Shown here: piece by piece, positions 6,351 through 13,483 of the stretch
Layout: every line of letters starts with the position of its first letter
Numbering within the stretch: the stretch's first letter is position 1
NCBI GenBank assembly: GCA_027604665.1
Contig: JADGIZ010000444.1
Coordinates: 1-13,531, forward strand
From: Polyrhizophydium stewartii
Lineage: Eukaryota; Chytridiomycota; Chytridiomycetes; Rhizophydiales
Reading direction: 5' to 3'
DNA: 13,531 nucleotides
Made by a program: the position numbers and the translations under genes
The notes under the pieces: generated by a model
Seen by the model: the letters and a program-made list of their open reading frames with translations, nothing else
Told to the model about the DNA's origin: nothing
Database searches by the model: none

Positions 6351-8854
6351 ATGACGCAGTCCCGCCGGGCGGCGGCGGTCCTTCGCCTCATGGCCCCGGG
6401 CTGCTGCCAGATCAACCAGGCGGCGCAGATTGCACGGCTCGCGCGGGCCGCTCGCATCGCGCACGCCGGCGTGCCCCGGGCGGCCGCTGCGGCCGCGGGC
6501 ACGGCGGCAGTGGCGGTTGCCGCCGCCACCGGCCACGCTGCGGTGCAGCTTGCGCGTGGCCGTCGCTTCTTTACCCTCCAGCCACAGCGGCCACCCAGCG
6601 CCATCGTCGCCGAGTTCTGGGAGGACGTCATGAAGTTCGCCCACGAGCCCGGTGCGTGCAGCCGCCACCCATCCCCGCCCGCCACATGCGCGCCGTGCTG
6701 CCGCTCCCGCCGCCGCTCTGTCGTCCTGGCGCCGCCGCCGCCGCTGCTCGAGGTCGTTGGCACGCACGTCAAGCTGACGGCGAACGCCCTGCCCCGGCCC
6801 CCGACGGCGCTGCCGACGCACGTTCCGCCGAGGCCCGTGCAGCCTCGTACACGCTTGGCCACCCGACCGACGCCCACGGCGGCGCCGTCGATCGCGACGC
6901 CGCCCCGCCCGGCCCGCGCGCCACGCCCGACGACAAGACGGTGCGCCGGCTCATCACGGGGGTCATCAAGGCCAAGCGCGAGCACGGCGACATCTGGCCG
7001 TCGCTCATGACCCGCCAGTGCTGCGAGTTCTACGAGAGCCTCGACATGGTGCGTCTCGTGCCGCACGTGGATCTGTGCACGGCGGCGGTTGTGGCAGCCG
7101 CGCAGGCGAGGGGGATGTTGACCCGACCTTGCGGCCTTGGTCCCGTGGCACCCCACGCAGCCCGCCAAGGCCAAGTTCCTGCTCGTGCTGGCCAAGGAGT
7201 TCTCGATCGACCTGCAGGAGACGGCCGCGGCGGTGCAGCAGTTTGAGGACTCGCTGGTGCGTGCGTGTCTGGCGTGCGCCTCTGCATCGGTGTGCATGCT
7301 CATATATCCTTGCGGCGTGTCTCTGCCCTCGGCATCGACCAGAACAAAGCAGACCGCACCATCCTCCGTGCGTCGAGCCGCCTGCGCGATGCGCTCAAGC
7401 CCGCCTACGACATCCTGTTTGCCCGCATCAACCAGTTGCCGGGCGGAATGCGCTTCCTCGTCAACATGCGCGCCGACATTTTGGTATGCGCCTCTGGCCG
7501 TCTCTCTGCGGGGTGCACCCATGAATGGGTCTCGTGACTGACGCTGGGATGCCTCGCGGCCCGACGCGCTGCTGCCGGATCCGCCCACCAGGCGATTCTG
7601 GCCGAGGACGGAAACAACCTGCACTTGCGCGCGCTCAATGACTCGCTCAAGGACAGGCTGCAGGAATGGTTCGGCATGGGCTTTGTGGACCTCGAGCAGA
7701 TCACATGGAGCTCGCCCGCCAGCATCCTCGAAAAGGTGCATTTGCCTGCATCTGGTTCTCTGCTTCGCGCTGCATGTGCTCGTTGTGGTGCTGAAGCGCT
7801 CCCGCTGGGGGACTGTGTGTGCGTCAGATTGTGCAGTACGAGGCGGTCCACAAGATCGTGTCGTGGGACGACCTCAAGCAGCGCCTCGGCCTCGCACGCC
7901 TGTGCTACGCCTTCTTCCACCGCGGCATCCCGCAGGAGCCGCTCACGTCGGTCCAGGTTGCGCTCGTGCCCACCGTCTCGACCAGCATCCAGGCGATCCT
8001 CGACGACCGCCCTGCCGAGATCCGCGATCCCAAGGTGGCCATCTTTTATTCCATCTCGTCGTCGCAGCCTGGTCTGAGCGGCGTCAACCTCGGCAACTTT
8101 TTGATCAAGCGCGTCGTCAAGGAGGTCCAGCTCAACTACCCCTCGATCACGACCTTTAGCACGCTCTCGCCCATTCCGGGCTTCCGAGGATGGCTCAGGG
8201 CCGCCATCAGCATCGAAGCGGCGAATCCCGGCAAGTGCGCTGCCGATCCGCTCCTTCTGCCCGAGGAAGCCAGGGCGCTCGAGACGCTCAAGCCGAGTGC
8301 CGCCTCGGCGCTTGCTGCGCTTCATGTGAGTTGATCGGCCGGCCATCGCGCCATGTTTGCATGCCTCGAGTTGGCCGCTGACGACTCTTGGGTGGCAGGA
8401 CCTTGCTGCGAACACGGCGTGGCTCGAGTCGCAAGACACAGTCTCGGTCGTCCGCCCCATCCTGATGCGCCTGTGCTCGCGCTATCTGATCCACGAGCGC
8501 AAGCGCATGTTTGCGCTAGACCCCGTGGCCAACTTCCACATCCGCAACGGCGCCGCGGTCTACCAGCTCAACTGGGCCGGCGACACGTCCCGTGAGTTTG
8601 AAGCACCGTGATGCGCACGTTGCGCGTGAGAGATGCAGCTGACTGGGTGTCGGTCGCTGCGCCGTGCAGCCAAAGGCGCCGACCAGTCGTTTGGCATCAT
8701 GGTCAACTACATTTACGTGCTGCCCGAGGTCGAGAGCAACAACCAAAAGTATCTGCTCGACGGCCGCATTGCGGTCTGGGACGACCCTGTCCAGCCCGAG
8801 CTTGCGTGGGCGCATGCACGCCCGCAGCCGCAGCAGCCGGCCGCGAAGCTGTGA
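6351..8854 (+). CDS. MLYCD: Malonyl-CoA decarboxylase, eight exons, AKL peroxisomal signal
   Basis: Malonyl-CoA decarboxylase converts malonyl-CoA to acetyl-CoA and CO2, relieving inhibition of fatty-acid oxidation and clearing malonyl-CoA from organelles. Exons: 6351-6651, 6843-7048, 7161-7256, 7343-7483, 7592-7735, 7828-8325, 8399-8591, 8670-8854. These join in frame to 587 aa. The first acceptor is uncertain: 6752 and 6773 also keep phase and give a longer product. The helical N-domain (FYESLDM, KFLLVLAKEF, RFLVNMRADIL, LQEWFGMGF) is followed by the catalytic domain: IFYSISSSQPGL (368-379), LSPIPGF with the presumed catalytic Ser410, PVANFH with His509, and VNYIY with Tyr542. Ser410, His509 and Tyr542 correspond by my alignment to human Ser329, His423 and Tyr456. 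The protein ends in AKL, a PTS1 peroxisomal signal. The Arg/Ala-rich, acid-poor first 70 residues resemble a mitochondrial presequence, so dual targeting as in animals is plausible. Most splice sites are placed by homology. Confidence 0.93.
6652..6842 (+). other. First intron of the malonyl-CoA decarboxylase gene (3' end uncertain)
   Basis: The donor GTGCGT starts at 6652 in phase 1. Acceptor AGs at 6751-6752, 6772-6773 and 6841-6842 are all phase-compatible. CTGAC at 6774-6778 favours the last, at 6842, although the distance is long. The other six introns are better fixed: 7049-7160, 7257-7342, 7484-7591, 7736-7827, 8326-8398 and 8592-8669, with donors GTGCGT, GTGCGT, GTATGC, GTGCAT, GTGAGT and GTGAGT. 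Confidence 0.55.
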
Positions 8855-8867
8855 GGCGAGCAGCTGA

Positions 8868-10409
8868 ATGCCGTCGCCGACTTGGATGCGGTTTTCCCTC
8901 GGAATGAAGCGGCAGCGTCGGAGCAACGCCAGCAGGGTGCGGTCGCAGCAGCCGCAACCGCAGCAGCAGCAACCGCAACCGCAGCAGCAGCAGCAACCGC
9001 AGCAGCAGCAGCAGCCGCCGCAACCGCACGCTGCGCGCGGCCCGCGCCTTCCGGACGAGGTGCTGCTGCACGTCCTCATGTTCGTCCAGCCGCACATCCC
9101 GCTGCAGCCGGACGAGCTCTGGGTCGAGCAGACGGCCTACCCGTGGTTGTCGGCGGGCTCGTGGCCTGTGCCAGACGGCGGCGACGACGGCGACGGCGAC
9201 GAGGGGGGCGCAGCCAGCGCGGCGGCGGGCGCACTGCGGGCGCATTCTGGCGCCGCGGCCCATGCGGGCCATGCCGCCGGCGGGCACGCAGCCGCGCACA
9301 GGCCCGCCCGCGACGCCGTCGCCCACCGGCTGTTCTGCCCGACGACCGGGCTGCACCGCAACATTGGCGGTGCGGTCGCCTCGCTGCGCATGCCCGGCCT
9401 GGTCGCGTTCGGCCAGGCGTCGCGGCAGCTGCGGCGGGTGTCGCTGATGCACCCGTTCTGGACCGAGCTGGCGTGGCACCGGCTGCTGCCGCGGCGCGCG
9501 GCGGCGGCGGGCGAGGCCATGCGCGACGTGACGGGCTTCTTTGTGGCCATGGCGGCCGAGCCCGCGCGGCTGCAGCGGGTCAGCGCCGTGCATCTGGACC
9601 TGCACCGCTGGAACGTGGTCGCGGACGGCGAGGCGCTGGCGCGGATTGTGCGGCACATCAGGCGGCCCGAGCGCGTCCACACGGTCGTGCTGTCGATGCG
9701 CTGGGACGCGTGCGGCAGCCCGGATCTCATCGAGGCCGTCGCGGCGCGGTGCACGCAGTGCCGGCGGCTGTTCATCCAGGGCGGCGGGCATGCGGTCGTG
9801 CGTGGCGCAGGCCGCGGTCCGTACGGCGCGCATGCAGGCGCCGTGTCGCATGCGCCCAACGGCGGCGCGCTATACGGCCTCAGCAGCGCCGCCGTGCGCC
9901 AGCTGGCCGAGTCGATGCACCATCTGACGCACCTGTTCATCGAGGGCTTTGGCGGCGCCAGCTTTTCGTGGCGGGCGCTGCTCGAGCTGCTGCGCGGCAA
10001 CCCGGGCATCACGACGCTCGCGCTCGGGCACGTGCGCGACGGCGTGCGGCTCGACGTGCTGTCCAGCACGCTGCCCGCGCTCGAGGTGCTGAGCGTGCAG
10101 TTTTCGATTGTGCTGCCGCCGACGGTGTCGACGGGGCACGCGGACCTGCTGCCGGCCAACCACCACGAGGGCGTGCTGTTTGACCATGTGCTGCGGTCGT
10201 TCCGCGAGTGCGTGCCCAGCCTGTTTGGCGAGATGGCTGGCTTTGGCGCGCTGCGCGTGCTGGCGTTCCACGACTCGGGCGACTCGGAGGAGCTGTCGTC
10301 GCAGATCATCCTGCGGCTCATTGACACGCTGCCGAGGGGCAAGCTCATGCCGCCGCGGCAAGGACTGGGCAGTGGCCCGGCCTCGTCGCTGCGCCTCCTG
10401 CTCGCATAA
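8868..10409 (+). CDS. F-box-like protein with polyglutamine tract and LRR-like C-terminal half
   Basis: One long frame, 513 aa from the ATG at 8868. ATGs at 8886 and 8904 are alternatives. Residues 27-53 are a Gln/Pro tract. LPDEVLLHVLMFV at 61-73 is a good first helix of an F-box. The usual second half appears only about 100 residues later (MPGLVAFGQASRQLRRVSLMHPFWTELAWHRL, about 175-206), after an Asp/Gly- and Ala/His-rich insertion. The C-terminal half has leucine-rich-repeat-like strands (VSAVHLDLHRW, HTVVLSMRW, CRRLFIQGG, LTHLFIEGF, ITTLALGHV, LEVLSVQF, LRVLAFHDSG). F-box/LRR proteins are substrate receptors of SCF ubiquitin ligases. That role here is inferred and the F-box call is tentative. 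The start is only 13 nt after the malonyl-CoA decarboxylase stop, so its promoter or 5' UTR must overlap that gene. Confidence 0.65.
   Translation: MPSPTWMRFSLGMKRQRRSNASRVRSQQPQPQQQQPQPQQQQQPQQQQQPPQPHAARGPRLPDEVLLHVLMFVQPHIPLQPDELWVEQTAYPWLSAGSWPVPDGGDDGDGDEGGAASAAAGALRAHSGAAAHAGHAAGGHAAAHRPARDAVAHRLFCPTTGLHRNIGGAVASLRMPGLVAFGQASRQLRRVSLMHPFWTELAWHRLLPRRAAAAGEAMRDVTGFFVAMAAEPARLQRVSAVHLDLHRWNVVADGEALARIVRHIRRPERVHTVVLSMRWDACGSPDLIEAVAARCTQCRRLFIQGGGHAVVRGAGRGPYGAHAGAVSHAPNGGALYGLSSAAVRQLAESMHHLTHLFIEGFGGASFSWRALLELLRGNPGITTLALGHVRDGVRLDVLSSTLPALEVLSVQFSIVLPPTVSTGHADLLPANHHEGVLFDHVLRSFRECVPSLFGEMAGFGALRVLAFHDSGDSEELSSQIILRLIDTLPRGKLMPPRQGLGSGPASSLRLLLA
8946..9029. repeat. CAG/CAA-rich microsatellite encoding poly-Gln/Pro
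   Basis: Runs of CAG with interspersed CCG and CAA encode about 27 Gln/Pro residues near the N-terminus of the F-box-like protein. The tract is interrupted, which usually slows expansion. Other frames yield poly-Ala, which explains the shadow frames here. Confidence 0.85.
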
Positions 10410-10624
10410 ACGCATGCGTCGGGTATTTGTGTTCGTGCTGGATCTCGGCGCCGTGTGCACCGTCGGTTGCCGGCAGGCAGGCAGTCGCTGGCTGTCGATG
10501 ACTGTTGGCTGGTTGGCTGTCGCTGGCTGTCGCTGGCTGTCGCTGGCTGGCTGAGGACAGTGAGCGAGGATGACGCGGCGCATCTGGCCGCACGTGCGGC
10601 CTGCCCCCAAAGTCGCAATCAACC
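10410..10624. other. Intergenic region with decamer repeats
   Basis: This gap of 215 bp separates two plus-strand genes. It begins with the perfect palindrome ACGCATGCGT (10410-10419) directly after the stop. It then has a GGCA/GGCTGTCGCT repeat cluster at about 10471-10554. The last 70 bp lead to a good initiation context (CAACCATGGG) and should hold the downstream promoter or 5' UTR. No TATA box was seen. CATAAA overlapping the upstream stop (10405-10410) could be a weak poly(A) signal. Confidence 0.45.
10515..10550. repeat. GGCTGTCGCT decamer tandem repeat (3+ copies)
   Basis: Three exact units at 10515-10524, 10525-10534 and 10535-10544 are followed by a partial unit. Degenerate relatives extend left to about 10480 (GCTGGCTGTCGATG, TTGGCTGG). 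The location is intergenic. Confidence 0.85.
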
Positions 10625-11053
10625 ATGGGTCTCCGCTCCTTCATCGTTGGCTCGCTCGTCGGCATCGTCGGCGGCATCTTCATTGCCCAGAACTACGAGG
10701 TGCGCTGGTGCCTGACGGTTGCGGGGCTGTCGTGCGGGGCGAGGGGGCGTGGGTGCGGCGACCGCACCGACCTGCCTGCACGGCCACGGCAGCCACGCCG
10801 AGGTCCCTGCCGCTGCCGACGCCGTGCGCTGACCGGTTCCCGCCACGCCCCGCCACCTGCTGCATGCTTCATGCCGCATGCATGCATGCGTGTGTGCGTG
10901 CGTGCGTGCGTGCCCGCCCGCCCGCGCCTGCAGGTCCCCAACGTGCGCACGACCGCAGACCGCCTGTTCAAGCGCCTGCCCGAGCTCGAGAAAAAGGCCG
11001 AGGAGGCGGTCCGCGAGGCCGTCGACGAGGTCAGCAAGGCGTCCAAGAAATAG
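10625..11053 (+). CDS. STMP1: STMP1/DUF4535-like mitochondrial micropeptide, two exons
   Basis: Exon 1 (10625-10699) and exon 2 (10934-11053) join in phase 0 to give 64 aa. The N-terminus MGLRSFIVGSLVGIVGGIFI is a Gly-rich hydrophobic segment. It is followed by AQNYE and, across the splice, VPNV. This closely resembles short transmembrane mitochondrial protein 1 (STMP1, DUF4535 family), whose animal members have a similar Gly-containing helix ending in AQNYDIPN. STMP1 is a micropeptide of about 47 aa tied to the inner membrane and respiratory chain. The remaining 36 residues form a highly charged helix rich in Lys and Glu, ending SKASKK, and longer than in animals. ATG 10625 has a strong initiation context. 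The intron has no in-frame stop and a length divisible by three, so an unspliced 142-aa frame exists, but the AQNYE|VPN junction supports splicing. Confidence 0.8.
   Translation: MGLRSFIVGSLVGIVGGIFIAQNYEVRWCLTVAGLSCGARGRGCGDRTDLPARPRQPRRGPCRCRRRALTGSRHAPPPAACFMPHACMRVCVRACVPARPRLQVPNVRTTADRLFKRLPELEKKAEEAVREAVDEVSKASKK
10700..10933 (+). other. 234-nt stop-free intron of the micropeptide gene
   Basis: The donor is GTGCGC at 10700 and the acceptor CTGCAG ends at 10933, with CTGACC at 10828. It contains a GCAT/GCGT simple repeat at about 10868-10912 followed by C-rich sequence near the acceptor. It is exactly 78 codons long with no in-frame stop, so retention would insert 78 residues. Confidence 0.75.
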
Positions 11054-11282
11054 ACGCCCTGCCTCACCTTCTCCGCCAGCGGGCTGCTCCCGTCCGCCCC
11101 CTGCTTGCCCCGCGCCTGTCCCTCTCCCCACCTCGACCACACCTCCGACGAGCCTCAGCGTGCGCTCCAAGCTGCGCCTCCGCCTCAGCCCTCGGCCCTG
11201 CCCGAGTGCCTCACACCCCCGCCTCACATGCACGCACGAATACAGCCATGCATATCTCATCGCCAAGCCCGCAGCCGCTGCT
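11054..11282. other. Convergent 3' intergenic region
   Basis: These 229 bp lie between the stop of the plus-strand micropeptide and the stop of the minus-strand DUF2045 gene, so they hold two 3' UTRs. The plus strand is pyrimidine-rich at about 11063-11160. No canonical AATAAA was found for either direction and no ORF is convincing. Confidence 0.4.
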
Positions 11283-13483
11283 TCATTGCGGCTGGGCAGG
11301 CGGCGCGGCGTCGGCGTCGGGCGCGGGCTCGGCGGCGGCAGCGGCGGCCAAGCGCCGTGCGTGGTCCAGCAGATCGCCCGAGATGGACTGCCACGGCACG
11401 TTGACGTAGGTCATGGAGCAGCGCAGGCTGTCTGGCCGCTTGAGCGTCGACGCCGAGGCCGCATCCGCGGCGGAGCCGGCCGCGCCCCCGACGAGCTGGC
11501 TGCGCACGACGTTGCCCAGGAAGCGCAGGCGGTCCGAGAACGACATGGGGGCGTCTGCAGCCGCGGAAGCGCTGCCGCCGGACGGGCCTCCCGCAGCCTC
11601 GGGCGCCGAGACGTAGTGCTCGTTGTCGGTGATGGCGACCTGGCACTGGCCCTTGCCGTGCGGGCCGCGCATCATGATGTACTCTGTGCGGGCGGGCGGC
11701 GACTTGCCCGCGGCCGAGCCGGCGCCGGCGCCAGCGCCGGCAGCGGCGGAGCCGAGGCGCGATGCGGGGCCTCCCGACGAGGGCTGCGCGGCGGCCATCT
11801 TGGACCAAGCGCTCTTGATCTGGTTCTGGGCGGCCAGGCCCTTTTGCTGGTAGATGTCGAGCAGCGACGAGTACGGCACGGCGCCCTGGAAGAGGATGAT
11901 CTTGGAGTGGTTGGGCGGCACGGGAAAGGGCGAGTTGTCGTCCTCGATCGAGATGGCGGCGACGGCGTCGGTGGCGGCGGCGTAGGCGGCGGCGGTCTGC
12001 TCGTCGGGGATGGTGAGCGAGAGCTCGACGCACAGATACTCGCGCTCCGAGATGGGCAGGTGCAGCGCATGCGACTCGTAGTCGTTGACGGTGTAGTAGA
12101 CGAGCGGGAACGAGCACTCGTTCATGAAGGCGTCCTTGACGTCCATGCGCGACTTGTACGGGGCCGCGAACACCTTTTTGGTGACGCGGCGCTTGGCGAC
12201 CATGCGCGACTTGGCGGACGGGCGGCGCGGCGGCTGCGCGGCGGGGCCGGCGTGCGCCGACGGGGACGTGGGCGATGCCGGGGTTGCGGACTCTGGATTG
12301 GCTGGCGCCGCGGCGGGGGCCGATGCGGTCGGAGCGGCGAGGCGCGTCGGCGCCTGGCGCGCAGTGTGGTCCGAGGCGGCCATGGGATCCTCGGATGTGC
12401 TGGCGGACAGCGAGATGGACGGTGTTGCCGAGGGCGTAGCGTCGGCCGAGGGCGTAGCGTCGGCCGAGGGCGCGGCCGAGGGGGCGTCTGCCGGCGTCGC
12501 AGCGTCGAGCGGCCGGATCTGGTCTGCGGGGTTGCCATCGGACGGCTTTGCGAGATCTGCGCTCCCAGCCACGGGTGGCGACGCCGGTGGGGCCGGGTCG
12601 GGCGAGGCCGCGTTGCGTGGAGCGTCGTGGGCCGGCTGCGCGCTCGGCTGCGCGGAGGCGGGGCCGGGGGCGGCGGCCAGGCCCGACTCCGAGGGCCTCC
12701 GCGACAGATCGGGCATGGATGCGGCGGACTCGAGCGGGCCGCGGGAGCACACGGCGACGGTGAGGGTGCAGGGCAGCTGGGAGATCAGGTTCAGAAAGAA
12801 GGACTGCTTCCAGTCGACGACGTCGTTGAGGGCGGGGGCGACGCCGGGGACCCTGCGCTTGACAAAGACCGGGTCTGCGTCTGCCATGGAGGCCATGGAG
12901 GTCTTGTGCGAGGGGACATACTGGCGCACAAAGAAGAGCAGGTCGTCGTGGACCTCGAAGCCGGTGCTCTGGATGAAGAACTCGATGAAGAGCTCGAGCC
13001 ACCTGCGGGGCGGGGGCGGGCGTTGTTTCCGAGGAAGCAACACAGGCCGGCCGGGCGGCGAGGGCCGCCGAGCTGCGGTCAGCCAAAAGCATCCGCGGCG
13101 ACCAGGGGCGGCGAGGACAGCGGGGCTGGTTGTGGTGGTGGTGGTGGTGGTGCGGCGGCAGCGGCGGCGGCAGCCGAGCAGCAGTGGGCGCGAGGCGAGG
13201 GGCATGCCTGTGCCGCACGAGCGGCCGTAGCAGGTGGTCGCTGCCGCTGTGGCGGCGGCAGCGGCGGCGAGTGCCAGGAGACTCGAGTTGTCGGCAGCCA
13301 GGCCGCGACGCACCTGGGGTCCTTTGAGTCGAGGTCCGTGTACTCGTTGCCGATGAGCACCCACTGGTCGAAGTTGATGGAGGCGGCCTTCCCGGAGAGC
13401 GAGCGGTGCGAGGTGAAGGGCAGGGTGGGCCCGTGCAGGTTCTCCGCGAGCAGGCGGTCGAGGATGGTGAGCAGCGTCGCCAT
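11283..13483 (-). CDS. KIAA0930/DUF2045-family protein with large disordered insertion, two exons
   Basis: Exon 1 (13483-13314) and exon 2 (13002-11283) join in phase 2 to give 629 aa. The match is to the poorly characterised family of human KIAA0930 (DUF2045), which has no established biochemical role. Family blocks are in the expected order: FDQWVLIGNEYTDL, FIEFFIQSTGFEVHDDLLFF (about 63-82), VVDWKQSFFLNLISQLPC and LTVAVCSR (about 118-144), KKVFAAPYKSRMDVKDAF (from about 332), EREYLCVELSLT, KIILFQGAVPYSSLLDIY, YIMMRGPHGKGQCQVAIT, and near the C-terminus CSMTYVNVPWQSISGDLL. Between CSR and KKVFA lies a Pro/Ala/Ser-rich stretch of about 187 residues where the animal protein, as I recall it, has only a short linker. 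Further Ala/Gly-rich stretches separate later blocks and end the protein. ATG 13483 is in a good context. No signal peptide or membrane segment is seen. Confidence 0.88.
12433..12468. repeat. 18-bp direct repeat in the DUF2045 disordered insertion
   Basis: Two exact copies of GGCGTAGCGTCGGCCGAG, at 12433-12450 and 12451-12468, are followed by a degenerate third. On the minus strand they encode ADATPS repeats within the Pro/Ala/Ser-rich insertion. This suggests the insertion grows by slippage or duplication. Confidence 0.85.
13003..13313 (-). other. 311-nt intron of the DUF2045 gene
   Basis: Read on the minus strand, the donor is GTGCGT at 13313 and the acceptor CCCGCAG ends at 13003. The phase-2 junction restores Arg and joins SKDP to RWLELF, matching the continuous family block. 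The intron contains (GTG)7 and GCG-rich microsatellites and would otherwise code for low-complexity sequence. Confidence 0.8.
13132..13152. repeat. (GTG)7 microsatellite in intron
   Basis: Seven perfect GTG triplets lie inside the DUF2045 intron and are followed by GCGGCGGCA-type repeats. Confidence 0.9.

Noticed and set aside
5337..6821. 494-codon minus-strand frame antisense to METTL23 and the decarboxylase first exon
   Set aside because: It has no domain, its composition mirrors the antisense strand, and it spans two supported plus-strand genes.
6335..7741. 468-codon minus-strand frame antisense to the decarboxylase
   Set aside because: It crosses several homology-supported introns and exons of the opposite strand without motif support.
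6246..8868. Prokaryotic operon of close same-strand genes
   Set aside because: Seven homology-supported GT-AG introns in the decarboxylase, plus further introns elsewhere, exclude a bacterial origin.
8946..9029. CRISPR array or transposon terminal repeat
   Set aside because: It is a coding CAG/CCG microsatellite with no spacers of constant length and no flanking mobile-element gene.
8882..10183. 433-codon plus-strand frame overlapping the F-box-like gene
   Set aside because: Almost entirely Ala/Arg/Gly; off-frame reading of a CAG- and GC-rich gene.
9137..10618. 493-codon minus-strand frame antisense to the F-box-like gene
   Set aside because: Ser/Arg/Ala-rich shadow. The plus strand shows LRR-like strand periodicity and an F-box motif, so it is the better coding strand.
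12124..13230. 368-codon plus-strand frame antisense to the DUF2045 gene
   Set aside because: It covers the repeat-rich insertion and intron; Ala/Gly/Ser composition without a motif.
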